Assembly: GCF_010389155.1 (NCBI RefSeq)
Contig: NC_057769.1
Coordinates: forward strand, 5,208,735 to 5,272,734
Length of the DNA stretch: 64,000 bases
Direction: 5' to 3'
Source: Erigeron canadensis
Taxonomy: Eukaryota > Streptophyta > Magnoliopsida > Asterales > Asteraceae
Shown here: positions 10,522-31,640 of the stretch, piece by piece
Layout of the letters: every line of letters starts with the position of its first letter
How positions within the stretch are numbered: position 1 is the stretch's first letter
Position numbers and translations under genes: made by a program
Notes under the pieces: generated by a model
What the model was told of the DNA's origin: nothing
The model's input: the letters and a program-made list of their open reading frames with translations, nothing else
Database searches by the model: none

Positions 10522-12904
10522 TTAAGATTATTATATTATAATAATAATATATTACTGGAAAATCTATTCAGTGTGAAATGTGAATTTATTATAATACTCC
10601 GTACTAAATTTGTGATTTCAATTGCGTATACATAATCCATATGACCGTATATTTAGGTATCCCAAATCAATTACGAGTAAATTAACATGAAATTGTTTGT
10701 TTAGAGTATATATAACAGTCAAATGATTTAGTCCATTCCTCCATGAGCACCAACAATTTTTCACTATCTAAACCGTACCATGAACAATTCTAACCACCGA
10801 TCACCATGGATATGCCCATGGCCCTATGCAATTCTAGAAAGGGACATGAGGCATAATGTACTATTATACCGACTATATATATAGGCGTAGTACATATCTC
10901 ATTTTGTCCTAGAAATAATGTTGCAACTGTTGTATGTTGTTCAACGCCCCGTATCCCAACAAAACATTTTTGGTATCTCGACCACAACTATTATTTATAG
11001 TGATAGTCGCTATAAATAATGTGAGCCCCCTATCTGTAATGGTAAATCTGACAAAATAATAACGGGTCCCCTGTCAGTAATCGCTGCAAATAGTTGGATA
11101 TGAACAAAATACCACTATTTGAAGCGATAGTCTGGTTGAATTACCAAAAGTTTGGTCGGGATACCAACTGCCTTATTCAAAGCTAATTGACTTATTATAA
11201 TTAATGCAAATGTAATGTAATTAACTACTAAGCAGATGGAAAAAGATTTTCTGACTTACATGTAGCGATTTGCCTGTGTATGTTGGTTATCTAGAGATGT
11301 CGAGCCAATATTTACCGACTTATATGTAGCGATTTTTCTGTCTATTTTTTTCGGTTTTTTTTTTTTTCTGTATGTAGGCAGTTTATGAAAAATTTATGAT
11401 TCCATTCGTTTAATTAATTCAATTACTCCTCTATACAAAAAGAAAAAATAGTTCATGGTAGCAGAAACACTCAAGAAAAAGCCTGTGGATGATGTTGTGT
11501 CTTCTGGCTTAATTAAAACTAAATTCATGTGTTGTCACACTCACTTGTGTAAATGCCCCCGTTACCTTTTTCAGTCTCCCCAGCTTATGACAATATCGAT
11601 TATTTATTAAGATTTTATAAGTATAATAAGTACAAGAACTCTTATTTCGAATCCAAAAATCAGATCCAAATATTAAGGGTGTTTGACTAAGCTAGGTATT
11701 TACTCCGTACTATATTTAGATGTTAATAAATGAAAAATAAGAAGAGAATTAAATGTGGTATGTTACATAAAATTAAATTACACGTTATAGTTTAATGGGT
11801 GTAACATGTCTACCTTTGTAGAGTCTTGTACATTGGGATGTGAAAGGAGAATGAAAATAGATCGAGGGAATGATTCAACTATAATGACAGGTTTCATCTG
11901 TTTACAAGCAACAAATTGAATGCCTCTTATTATACATTTGATTTGGTTTGATTGACAAATTAACATTTTGTAATATGTGATGTATTGTAGTAGCCATCTC
12001 AGAAGAGATATGGTATTTGGGTGATCCGTCATCATACATGTCCGGCATTGTCTTTTATGGTTGCCATTCGGCATTATTTTTCTTCTATTTCTTATAGTTG
12101 TTTAAGATCTAGATAAATGATCGCAAAAATCAACAACAATAGAATTAGTTAAAAAGGAAAGTTGTCATGATTTTTTTAGCTTATAACCACTAAATTTAAT
12201 TTAAAAAAATAGAATAACAATAGATCAACTTAATTTCAACCTAAACCATTAATCATAAGATGAAGACATTTAAAATAATCAGGATATAAAAATAGACTTG
12301 AGAGTTATTAAAATCCAGTAATGTATTAATTCTTAAAATTTTTAGTTGATTTTTAGGAAAATGAGTTAAAATGGTTAATTATCTTCCTTAATAAAATTCA
12401 CAAGATGCAAAATGTACTCTAAGTTGAGTTTTTTGATTTAAAATTTTATGCAAATTTTATTACTATTCCATGCATGTTAATTATCCTCATTATCATTACC
12501 TCTATTTTATACCTAACCAATAATTGAATGAATTAAATTAACACATTAAACATGTAAGAATTTTAAATCTATTTTCATTACTCTAATTACAATTAGTCGA
12601 TTTCATGGGACAAGTTTTTGAAGACTACTGTATTTTTTAGGGTGTGTTTGACCTTTGGATTCTTTCACCATGCCCTACTCCCTGCATATCTCTATTCTAT
12701 TCCCCTTCCTCTCCATACCTTTCTATGTCCTTTTCAATTTCTTTTTACATTTTTACCCTTAACCCCACCCCCCCTACCCACACACACTCTAAAGAAGCAA
12801 AATGTACATCTCTCAATACACCATGTACAACCAATATAATTCATTGACTTTTTAAACACTTTTTCATATCTATAGCCACACATTCCCACCCATTGTCCTT
12901 GGCC
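10522..12904. other. gene-free spacer with CACTA-like subterminal motifs
   Basis: No gene seen. About 10970-11180 contains GGTATCTCGACCACAAC, a perfect 11-bp-stem palindrome (ATTATTTATAG at 10990-11000 with CTATAAATAAT at 11010-11020), ATCGCTGCAAATAG and TTTGGTCGGGATACCAAC. These are En/Spm-type subterminal repeats, without identifiable ends. A near-duplicate of TGACTTACATGTAGCGATTT lies at about 11251 and 11317. From 12150 to 12400 there is a degenerate copy of the AGATCAACTTAAT type of foldback terminus. Confidence 0.4.
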
Positions 12905-12914
12905 TATATAAATA
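12905..12914 (+). promoter_or_regulatory. TATA box of the RIN4/NOI-like gene
   Basis: TATATAAATA lies 99 bp upstream of the ATG at 13013. The sequence downstream is CT- and CA-rich (CACTCTTTCACTTCACTTC), as in plant 5' leaders. Transcription would start about 30 bases further on. Confidence 0.6.
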
Positions 12915-13012
12915 GAAACACATCCCACATTCCATATTCCACACTCTTTCACTTCACTTCATTTCACTATCACAAAATTCACAAAAACTAATCAAAAAAC
13001 CAAAGCACAGCC

Positions 13013-14829
13013 ATGGATGTAAGTGACACTTTACCCCCTCAAATTTCCCTTTTTCTTAAATTCAACCCTCCAACTATTTCTAACCATGTTTTTCTTTTTT
13101 AAATCTTGCAGGAATTCAGTGGGAATCATATTCCAGCTTTTGGCAGCTGGGATTGTAACAACAACCATCTTCCATTCACTCAATGTTTTGAATCAGCAAG
13201 GCAAGCTGGTTTCATTGGTTATGGCTACGGAGGCTACCCACAAGACCGTGATCTTTACGTCGCCGGTGACCTTTACGAGAACAATGTCGTTACTCCGGCC
13301 ATGATCGTTGTTCCTCGCCGCCGCCGGGTACATTATAATTTACTAATTTGTGTATATATATGTATGTACTTGCTACATTTTGGTTTTACTTCACTATAAC
13401 ATGTTTTTGTTTGATTAAATGTGTAAAAACTTTGATAGTTTGATGTTATCTTATTATAGAAAAATGTGACAAAAGTAACCCAAAAATTGAAATGTTGAAA
13501 CAATCACAATGTAACACTATTTTTATTTTTTTTTTACTTTTTTGAACTAATATTTGTTCATTGGGGTATTTTTGCTAAAGTAAAAAGCTCGTTAACAAAT
13601 GTTTTAATTAATTTTTATGTTCTAATCTTTTCATACGAGTAACTTTTTTTTTTCCTACAATTTATAGCCTCAAAATAAACCAAAATTTATAGCAACTAAA
13701 GATAATATAATAAAAGAAAATAATTTATAACCCAGTTATTCCGCATATCTGAGTTAAAAAAGATTTAGAGTAAAACCTCATTCATTTACTTTTATTTATA
13801 TATATATTTAAAAAAATCTTAAAAAACCAAGAACAAAAGTGTTTCTTTTTTTTTTTTCTATTTTTTTTATCTAGTGTGTTATAATGTTTGACTTTTTGTG
13901 GGTCAACAGAGGAAAGCTCCGGTGAGGGTATGTGATTATGATTATGATATTGTATACTCTGGGAAGCAAGCTCCGGCGCCGGTGAAACAAAGAAAAGGTG
14001 CTGACTTTGACTTTGACTTCAAAGTAAAACCAAAGGCTGTTGATGAAGACTTGTACAAGATTTCGCCGGAGCTCCTCCGTGGAACGCCGAGAAGGGTAAT
14101 GTTGTCATTTTACTCGTCTTCATATGTTTTCTGACATCTATTCCTTTGAATCCCCGCAATTGACGTTGTTTCAGTTTTTGTCCATTAAGTTTTCAACATT
14201 ATATTGACTTTTGGACCCTGTAGTCAAAATATTGTTTAAAGTCAACACTCTTTACAACACTTATATTTTATTTGTAAGAAAAATAAAGATAAAACAATTG
14301 TTTTATTAAATAAATTATTAGTTGCCTAGTTAAACTATGGTTGATAGGAGAAGTATATAAACATTTTAGTATACAGATCCATAAGGAAATGATTCTTTAA
14401 TGGAATCTTAATGAATTTTGGTTGGTGGGTCCAATGTTAAGAGATTTAAGATATGTTTTTTTAAGGTTTTCTTTTAGTAAAAGTGATTAATTCACTTGAA
14501 AACAAAAAGGTAGTAATGCTTGATAGGCATCTTTATGACTTGATTTTAGGATGTGGGCCAAAGATTAAACAAGTGATAGAGGAACAAAAAAGTCAAATTT
14601 TAGACATACTTGACTTCTTTAATATAAATTATTTTACATTCTAAGCCAATATTTGTGATTATTTATGTTATATTATAGGGTTTTGGGAGGTGGGTTAAAA
14701 GATTAAACAAGTTAGCTAAAGAATAGATTCTATATAATTTTATATTAACTTGGTTCTTGTTTTGTTATGCAGAAGAGCAAGAGGTGGGGGTTGTTTTCAA
14801 TGTGCATGCTGCCAACTTGTGTCATGTGA
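13013..14829 (+). CDS. RIN4/NOI-family protein (AvrRpt2-cleavage-site domain), 154 aa
   Basis: Four coding exons: 13013-13018, 13112-13327, 13910-14095, 14773-14829. All junctions are GT-AG and the phases close on TGA. The first coding exon holds only ATG GAT. The N-terminus carries the NOI signature IPAFGSWDC (residues 9-17) then LPFTQCFESAR. This matches the VPxFGxW core recognised by the Pseudomonas protease AvrRpt2 in RIN4 relatives. A conserved-looking DLYVAGDLYENNVVTPAM segment follows, then a run of six basic residues (71-76), an acidic/aromatic DYDYDIVY stretch and a basic tail. The C-terminus MCMLPTCVM has two cysteines that could be acylated, so membrane attachment is plausible. The family acts in plant immunity and exocyst-linked trafficking. 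This member resembles small, single-NOI proteins rather than RIN4 itself. The role is inferred. Confidence 0.88.
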
Positions 14830-16500
14830 AATGTTTGAGGAAAAAAAAAAAGCTTAGATAAATAGTAGAGCCTGACTAGAGTTGTTATAATATATTAATA
14901 TTAATATATAATATGTATGAAAGGAGATTATGATGAAATGGCCCATGGGAATGAAGATGAAGCTATTTTGATAATGAAGATGAGAAGGATTCATTCTTTT
15001 GATTTTGTTTTAAATGTATGGAATCCACTTTTGTGTTTCAGTTGATGTAGTTTCAAAAATTAAGATTTGGGCCATCATTAATTATTAATCTCAACTCTTT
15101 TTATATCAAGTTGAAAAACCTTTGGTTGCTCAAATTTCAACTTTCAAGTATGAAAATATTGTTGTGGGTATTGAGTATTTTGTGTGTTTGTTTTTAAATA
15201 TTTATTCCTTTGAAAGAATACAAGATTAAATGTGAAGTGTCATTTTCTTCTTTTGTATATATACTGGTGGACCTGCAACAAAGGGCATTTGAGTAGTATG
15301 TATCAACTTAAAAAGTTAAAAACAAAACAGCTAGTACTTATTTGTTCAGCAACAAACTTAATGGTTCAGTATAACATAAAAGATCTTTTGCTTTTGATAT
15401 TGGCGTAAAATATATATAATGAAATAATGGCGAAAAGGGTTAAAGAAAGGTAGATCTTTGGATGTTGACCTGAGTAGGGTCATGGTTTGTTGCTACAATT
15501 ATGAAAGTTTTTTCATGCTCTAAAAGAAGGAAAAATTAATATATGTATCATTTGATAATTTAACATACATGTTTAAATCAGTTGCTGATATATATTTCAC
15601 CTGATGAAAATCAATTTTTTAGGCGTAAGCTTGTCAAATTTGCCATATTTATCATTTTTATGAAAGGGAAGACACGTTGTACATGCTCCGATAATACCAC
15701 TAGTCTCAGTTTATAATAGAATGGATTGGGAACATAAAAGTGTCCATCAAATAAAACAACTATGAAGAAGTTTCAGAGTAGTAAAATTTGTTTTATGCTT
15801 TAGACTTTAGAGGCCGCCTTTCTTTTTATGTGTTTGTGCTTTTTTCACATGAGTTCAAAAACGTGACTAGTTTTCAGCTTACAAGATACAAAAGCTCTCG
15901 TTGGGTAACAGATAAGTCCAGTAGGTAAATCATTTAAGGTAAAATATTATGTAAAGCATGTCTGGTTATGTGAAAAAAAGGGAAAAAGAAATCATAATGT
16001 TTTGTTTGGTGTTTCCTTTTTGTTTAAACATGGTACACGTGCAAAAGGAAAGAAAGTGGCTTGTATTGAAAGATAGGCGATGAACAATCCAACAGCTTTG
16101 TTTGATTATACGTTTGATTATACATTTATAATTATTTACTATTGTCTTTATAAAATGAAAAATAATAAGAATTTTATTAACTTTTTTGGGCATAAAAACT
16201 CAATGCTATTAAAGTACTTTAAATTGTTTGGAAGGTAAATAAAAATGAACAAAAACAAATGATAATATACCAACGTAGCAAGTTAAATCATACAAAAACC
16301 TTCTCATTTTTTTTTCCTGGTTAGAGGAAAACGCTACATTATATACATAGAACTAAAAGGGTTACTAGGAATGCCAAGAAGGCAAAAATACAAATCGAGT
16401 AAATGAGATTTCAAACATGTTGGTATAACTAAAGAAACTAACACTCAGAAAACAGGGGCGGAGAAGAAATGAAGAAGATGACGATACATACAACAGTTAA
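14830..16500. other. spacer between convergent genes
   Basis: Contains the 3' UTR of the RIN4-like gene and, on the opposite strand, the 3' UTR of the AUGMIN gene. No further gene, element or RNA is visible. Confidence 0.5.
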
Positions 16501-24956
<8,456 letters not shown>

Positions 24957-25801
24957 CTATACTAATAAATCTATTGGCCGCCTCCCTGTTTGATTAATGT
25001 ATGAATTATGAAATGCAATGATGTAATTTTGGAATGTGGATGGATTACAAAGTAGTGTTTGTTTGTTTGTTTGTTGGTGTTGAATTTTGGGGGGTTTTAA
25101 TTTTAATTGATGGACGGACGGAGAGAGATAGACGGCGACCTCATGATCATTGAGGAGTCTTTTCGAGTCTGGTTTGATGATCGACTAATCGTTTTTCAAG
25201 CCCGAGACCAAGACTTTATTTTCAAACTCGAGCCTCAGCCGGACAATTCCTCAATATCTTGTTCATTCGCAACAAAATATTTTTTTGATGTGTCAGTAAA
25301 AAAAAAACCCGGCTTTTTGGGAGAGAGATACTATTTCAGTAATAGAGTCACAGGTATCTAACATATTCATACCGAAGGCTTTTCCAACTTATACAAATCT
25401 TTCCATTTTTCAAGTCGATCCAATCCATTTGTTCGTAGAGCTATTTACTCGATCGCAGACATTTATGAAGCACCTTTAACAGAGGGACAAATAATCAATT
25501 TTGAAATAACTTATTGTTAACCTCTTTCAGATATGAATCTATCTGATTCAGAAGGGAAGAGCTTGTACACTTTCGAGCTTGTCTTGACTCGATAAAGTGT
25601 TATACTAACATTTTAAAGCTCGTGCTCGAGCTCGACTCAGCCCAAGTCGATTTCGAATAAGTTACTAGTCAATTTCGGATAGCTCGCGAATTGTGTCGTC
25701 ACGTTTACACCCCTAACTGTGATTTAAATAGGACATAGACCATGTATATTCGTTTCTAGTGTAGAAACTAGAAATGTATGGTTGTTTTCCTATATAGCTA
25801 A
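24957..25801. other. 5' flank of AUG3 and repeat-derived spacer
   Basis: The AUG3 promoter must lie at the left of this stretch. No unambiguous TATA box is visible. From about 25190 to 25715 the sequence is rich in CTCGAGC and AGCTCG phrases and ends in CGTTTACACCCCTAAC, a style common to plant transposon remnants. An open frame at 25107-25361 has no recognisable protein and I do not call it a gene. Confidence 0.4.
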
Positions 25802-26675
25802 CTAGGTAGCTCGAGCCGCCCGATGGGCGGCATTGGTTTTTGAAAATGTTTGCGTTATTAAATACTATTCTTTTGTAAAAATTTTATAAAGAAACGCATA
25901 AATCAAAAGAAAACAAAAGAAAAATTTGATAACATACATGTAAAACAAAATTTTACAAATTTTTTTTATAAAAGACCAAAAACTTAAAGAAATGATGAAT
26001 ATACAAATTGAATATTAAAAAAAATACAGATTTATAAAAAATATTCTATAAAAATTTAAATGTTACAAAGTGTTGAAAACTATTGTATAATACAAAGACA
26101 AAAAAAAACAATAAATTAAACAAAAGTTATATATATAAAAAAAAATAAATGTTAAAACACCATAAACTACAACACATATGTCATTGTTATAAAGTACATA
26201 TAATAAAGATAAAAAATTTAAAAAGTTACAAAAATAATATTACAAAGAATAAAATACTAAAAATGTCAAAATGTAAAAATGACAAAATACAAAAAAAAAA
26301 AAACAAAATATTAGTAAAACATAAAGGTATAAAAAAAAAGATGTTACAAAAAATTTTTAAAAAAAACAAATTATATAAGTTTAGAGGGTTTAAATAATAA
26401 AATAGAAACAGGAAGGACAGAAAAGTAAAAAGGAAACAAAGAAGGGACCAAAATGTAAAAACTTTACTATTAAATACAAACATTTAAAAAAAATAAAAGG
26501 TTGGGAGGGGTTGAAACCGTGACCTCCACCCCTTAAGGTATGAAAAACAACCACTGAACCAATCCATTTTATATTTAATAATTGTTAATTCTTTTATTTG
26601 TCTTCAATGTGCAGATAAAACAAAAAAACCACCGTTCACGTCCTATTCTTAATCTTATTCCCTTATTAAAGTAGA
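25802..26675 (-). mobile_element. non-autonomous Helitron with strong 3' hairpin
   Basis: On the minus strand the 5' end is A|TCTACTTTAATAAGGGAATA at 26675. The 3' end is the perfect hairpin GCCGCCC-atc-GGGCGGC (25815-25831) followed by TCGAGCTACCTAG|T at 25802. All four Helitron hallmarks are present: TC start, hairpin 9 nt before the end, CTAG, and A/T target. It is 874 bp and extremely A-rich inside, with no Rep/helicase. It carries a SINE-like fragment (26505-26565). Confidence 0.78.
26505..26565 (-). mobile_element. tRNA-derived (SINE-like) promoter fragment inside the Helitron
   Basis: On the minus strand TGGTTCAGTGG (26551-26561) fits an RNA polymerase III A box. GGTTTCAACCC (26508-26518) fits a degenerate B box about 33 nt downstream. 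This spacing is typical of a tRNA or tRNA-derived SINE head. No 3' SINE body is recognised. Confidence 0.45.
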
Positions 26676-27734
26676 TAATTGTCTTTGATCTATGTATGTG
26701 AGATATAAAAAATCAAAAACTAGGTCATTATCACAACGATGCTTACAATTGTCACCGAACAATGCATCAGGAACGTGAAACAAATTCATTTTCGACGAAA
26801 ATTAGGGTGAAAAAAAGAGTAAAAACTTAAAAACTACCTACTCGTTGTAAACATCTAGCATTATATCTTCAGTTTCATGTTCGCAAATCCAAGTGTACTG
26901 TGTAGTCCCCCACAAATAACACTCTGAACTTGTTTGTTATCTATATAATCGATATAAATGATCCAAATTTACTCTTTAAGATACATCATACATATACTGA
27001 AACTGGAAAGGGATTAAAATTGGTTGAGGGTGGGTCAATAGAACTTGCATTCTAAGCATTTCCCACAGAAAGCATCCTTGTTTTATCATTGCAAACTGAA
27101 ACTATAAAGTAAGCTCTAAAAGTTACAAGAGAAATCTTAAATAACAATCTACAACTAATTATGACATGTAAGTTGATCCTAGTTAACAAAGACAAAATAA
27201 TTGTGCCAACCCACGCTTACCTACCTTTAGTCTGACCACCTTGGCAGTAAAATCATATAAGAACTAAAAACAGAACCCAAATCGATCCTTTTACTCATAA
27301 ACAGGACCAAATTGCTGGAAACGCTGGTTTAAAGCTGCTACACATTTACAGATCGAGTTTTGTAATCTCACAAAGGAGTAGACGATTGACAATGTCATAA
27401 ATTCTGAATCGATGAACATACATCGTCTATTAGATAAAAGTAAAACACATGATATACTCCCAAGTGAATCTTCTAAGAGGTAAGCGCCAAATTTCTGTTT
27501 CATCAGGGGAGATCGATAACAACATTCCCTGTTCTCGAAATCAAGGCCACTACTTTTCCGAATGTAGACATTCATAACTAATTAGCTATGTGGACAAGGT
27601 GCACCATCCTCCCTCGTATCTATCTTCCATAGATCTAAAAAGAAAAAAAAAACCAAAGAAATGAGCTATAGCCACATAGGTTTCAGATGAAGGTTTTAAA
27701 TGCCAATATATAGCTATTGTTGAATACCTTTGAG
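26676..27734. other. spacer, 3' flank of the 27.7-30.8 kb gene
   Basis: No gene or repeat is recognised. The right part is probably the 3' UTR of the minus-strand gene. Confidence 0.4.
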
Positions 27735-30700
27735 TTAATCGCTGTCACTGGAGGAGAGGTATCTATTCGCATCAAATGGTTGATTCTTTGAAGAAGAATC
27801 AGGAGCCGTGAATTGCATAGGTGCAAAGGCTGTGCACGAAATCAAATTTTAGTCAAGTATAGCTTAAGTGAAGTCTTTGTATATAACTTTTATTGGATCA
27901 TTTTGTATTGATTTCTTATCTCAAATGAGTTTTATCAGAAAATTAACAGGAGAGTAAGTCATAATTTAAACTTTTCTGAATCCATAATAACACATTTATT
28001 ATTGATAAACAATTTCAAATATCAAACCAAAAAGGTGTTGTGGGTCAACCAGACCAAACCCGCCCAACCTGCTCGTCTTGCCACTTCTACTAATAATACA
28101 GCAATTGATTTGCTCCATATCTCACAACATCAAAACAAACACAGCTTGATTCAATCAAGTACAATAGTGAAGACATGATCACTATATATGTGCACATAAT
28201 AAACAGTAACTAACCTTTATCTCTCATTCTTCTATCCCGGTCGAATTCAAACTTATCTCGGATCATGCCTGCCCTTTCCCGTGTGTCTCCCTGCCTATTT
28301 CTCTCAAAAGCATGATTCTGATTTCAAAAGTAAGCCCAGCGTCAGTACATAAAAATGTCTCTTATATGTTCATCAGTTTTAGTAGGTTGATATACAGCTT
28401 AGACTAAAGTAGAAGGATGGTCCCTGTGGTTTGCACGGATTTCATTAATCGCCTTTAACTTTTCGAAATACTGTTAGTCCCTAATGTTTCAATTTGGCTT
28501 CACGGTTGGTCCAAAAATGGACGACTGTTTATTAGGGTCCGTTAAAGGCCCACGTGATAGGCACATGATGGACATAATTATTTCACAACTGCTATATAAT
28601 ACACAAGACTTATTGGCACAAAACATATAGCGTGGGTATTATTGTATGACATACAATTATGCAACATCTTAACATTAACATTAGCTTACAAATGCAGAAA
28701 TTGCAGGATAATCCTTACTTTTTACTGGCCAGGTTCATACTGCCAAGTATCAAATCTTTATAGATATTAGTTATAAGGAAAGAGGGTTCACAACTTATAA
28801 TCAATATAACAGTCTTAAACATATCATGTAGAAGTTAACAGTTTGTGATCAAGTATCACGTACCTTCATTTCTTCGGCATAGGGTGGTTTCCTTCTACAA
28901 AACAGAAAGAACAGATAAACGGTTAATATAAAAATAGGTGTACAGATAATTGAAAATATAACTAATTGTACAATTGAACGTATTTAATGATCCCATGGAA
29001 ACCAATAGATTCTTGTTGGACAAATAGTCCTTGCTAATGTTGAAACTGGCAACTAAAAGAAAAGTAGCCAGCAGCAGAAACCTGTAAGGTGAAAAGTCTG
29101 TGTCGTCATCTTCAGCAGAGTCATAACTTGCACGCTCTTGACCATGTTTCTTGGAATATCCCTCATCCCAATACAGTTTCTCCCAATTCTCTCTAAGCTC
29201 CTGATAAAGTTCCATGTACTTTTTGCACCAAGGCTCGTGCTCCTTCAGTTGAAACATCAAAGAATAAGCAACAATCAGGTGATAAAACTTCAAAAATTAG
29301 ACAACAAAGGTGCTACTAATCAGATAAGATGGCAATTTCAAATCAACCTAAAATTTAAATCCCAGTACATCATAATCTCTGTTTTAATCAAAATTCTAGA
29401 AAGGGATGCAGGATGCTACAGAGAAAAATGTTAAGTGTATTAATATCTTTTTTAATCATGAGGGCCCAAATCAAGATTTAAGAACTGTTATCGGCAGGCT
29501 GTAAACAATTAATTCACGACTTTCGGGTAAATCGCCATGACCCAAATCAAGATTTGTGAAACTGATTTTGGCGGGCAGTAGCGATACGATACTTTCGCAG
29601 TTTTCAGGCAAATTGCCATGACTCGAATCAAGATATGTGAAACCGTTATAGGCAAGCTGTAAAGAGACAATATGTTCATGGTCTTGACTGAAGCACTATG
29701 ACCCTAATCGGCTATTCAAGACTTGTCAAACTAATATAGACAGAATGTGAAGATTCAATCTTTTTGCAATTTCAACTGAATCACGAGTAACCAGATCAAC
29801 ATTGATATAATACAATCATGGCATATACATAGGGAGGGTTCCAGTGCAAAGGTTTCTTAACAAAGGAGGTGTAAGAAGAGTTTTGACGCTTCCATGTGAA
29901 TTCGTACATGGACACCTAAACAGATTTCCTTGACGCAACTAACCTAGCTGGCACTTTCCTATTACTCTTTGATTGAGATAAGTGCATATCAAAGAGTAAA
30001 TTCTGCTTACTCTTTGACGCTATGCTCCTACCTTTTACACTAGATGCAACTGAAGTAATTGCATCAAGCGAATCAAGTCTCCTTTTACCGTTTAATTCAC
30101 TCGACACCCAGGCCATGCATCCAAATGTAAAACGCAGGTTATCCAAAGTCTCATATGTATCGAGATTAAGCAGTGTGGTTTGGATCAGTGGTAAACACTC
30201 TGGCCTTTAAAGACAGAGGTCAGAGGTTCGATCCTCATCCCATGCAAAGGCCGGAGGTCCTTTTCTACCATTCAGATAAAACCTGGAAACAGCCAATCTA
30301 CCCAAGGTAAGGTCTGTCTACATCTTAACCTCCCCATACACCGTTGAGGTATTGGGACCCAAAACCCGTGGAAGACGGCGGTGGACAGTTCCTTTTATAC
30401 CTATACATACATACCTACTGACCTACAAACACACACACACACACATATGTATATATATATCATTTTAGTATCAAATTAATGTGAGGGAGAGATGGGAGAA
30501 CTAACAGAATCTTTGAGAACAAGGCGAGTGCGGCGCATGAACTGTTCACGGAGCTGCTTACGGCGTTTATTAGGAATATTATCTCTGGGTATAACGAATC
30601 TTTCACGGGGAGGTACGTTATCACCTATTTCGTGCATTTCTCCGTCTACTACCCACCATTCTGACTTCTCATCTGGTTTTCTTAACGCCGCCGGTATGGA

Positions 30701-30820
30701 CTTTGACCGTCTACGTGGTGGATGAGAGGCCGCGGCGGCGGCAGTAAAAGGATGGGATGATTGGAGATGAGTTGTGATTGGTTGGAGGGATCTCCGGCAC
30801 CGCCGTGCGAGTGAAAGCAT
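27735..30820 (-). CDS. unrecognised plant protein, probably mitochondrial, 234 aa
   Basis: Five exons, right to left: 30820-30506, 29242-29082, 28894-28864, 28317-28215, 27829-27735. They sum to 705 nt in phase, ending TAA. I chose MLSLARRCRRSLQP (30820) as start because it gives an arginine-rich, acid-free, alanine-rich leader typical of a mitochondrial presequence. An in-frame ATG at 30931 would add 37 residues. The mature part is highly charged: EWWVVDGEMHEIGDNVPPRE, then IPRDNIPNKRRKQLREQFMR, then HEPWCKKYMELYQELRENW, an acidic SAEDDDTDFSPYR, and a serine/aspartate tail ending SSSDSD. No membrane segment. I do not recognise a named domain. A structural component of a mitochondrial complex or ribosome is a guess only. 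Intron 1 contains a SINE. Confidence 0.85.
30173..30405 (+). mobile_element. tRNA-derived SINE (Au-like) in intron 1
   Basis: The head reads GGTTTGGATCAGTGGTAAAC (A-box region, about 30178-30197). The B box GGTTCGATCC is at 30225-30234. The body contains GGTAAGGTCTGTCTACATC and CCTCCCCATAC, phrases typical of plant Au/TS-type SINEs. It lies antisense to the host gene. I could not match target duplications. Confidence 0.7.
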
Positions 30821-30942
30821 GGGGTTGAACCGAACGGAAGGCAGCAAAATGCTTTGGTGGTGTTCGGGTGTTGTTGTGGCAGGCTGTTCGGGTCTACTTG
30901 TTTTTGTGTTGGGAAGTGATATTTTTACCAATTGATATTCAT

Positions 30943-31256
30943 AAGATAGCCAAATACCTTAATAGTTCGGGTTCTGTCATCGGATTTAAAAATTCGTTGA
31001 AAGTATATCAAATGACATCTCTAATGAAAGAGCATAAAATTTTAAGAACACCCATATAATTTTTATAATTTATCGATATACGATTTGTGAGATAAAAGAT
31101 TTTGAATGAATTAGAGGAATAAAATGATTTATGGAGGAGAGAAAAAAAAGATGATTGGTTGATATTTGATGAGAAAAAAGGGTATTTGGTAAATATATAA
31201 TTGATAGAAGGGGTATTTTGGGAAAGTAAATGTTGAAACTTAAAATTTTAGACACA
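30943..31256 (-). mobile_element. Helitron-like repeat family B, truncated copy
   Basis: About 170 bp (30965-31125) is closely similar to 31375-31510 and, inverted, to 33485-33640: ATTTAAAAATTCGT, then GACATCTCTAATGAAAGAGC, then TATAATTTATCGATAT. The GC-rich 3' terminus is missing. It lies directly next to the next copy, which starts at 31271. Confidence 0.5.
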
Positions 31257-31270
31257 GACTTTTTGCTTTA

Positions 31271-31640
31271 CGAAAGCAAGTACCCACGCTTTGCGGCGGT
31301 GAGATGATGATAGGTCATAGAAGATGATATGTCATATAGTGTCATAGCCAAATATCTTAGCCGTACAAGCTCCGACCTCAGATTTAAAAATTCGTCGAAA
31401 GTATATCGAATGACATCTCTAATGAAAGAGCGTGAAATTTTAAGAACACCCATATAATTTTTATAATTTATCGATATACGGTTTTTGAGATAAAAGATTT
31501 TGAAAGAATTAAAATAATAAAATGATTTATGGATAAGAGAGAAAGTTGTAGACATTGATGTATGATACATTATGTATTATCATGTGTATATTGTTGAAAT
31601 TGAAAGTTGAAACCCTATTTACTTTATAATATAGTATAGA
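31271..31640 (-). mobile_element. Helitron-like repeat family B, copy 2
   Basis: On the minus strand it starts A|TCTATACTATATTATAAAG (31640), a typical Helitron 5' end. It finishes with ACCGCCGCAAAGCGTGGGTA (about 31284-31303) and TTGCTTTCG|T. Its inverted relative lies at 33309-33732. The 370 bp are non-coding. Confidence 0.5.

Noticed and set aside
25107..25361. 84-codon open frame beside the AUG3 promoter
   Set aside because: No recognisable domain, a lysine-run tail and repeat-like surroundings. It is more likely chance or transposon-derived.
26149..26397. Lysine-rich open frame inside the second Helitron
   Set aside because: It is produced by A-rich low-complexity DNA (and gives a phenylalanine-rich frame on the other strand), so not a gene.
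29916..30146. 76-codon minus-strand frame in intron 1 of the mitochondrial-protein gene
   Set aside because: It has a protein-like composition but no splice signals joining it to the flanking exons, which already join in phase without it. Kept as intron.
30173..30240. Possible tRNA gene (A box and GGTTCGATCC B box)
   Set aside because: No cloverleaf with acceptor stem, and the sequence continues into a SINE body.
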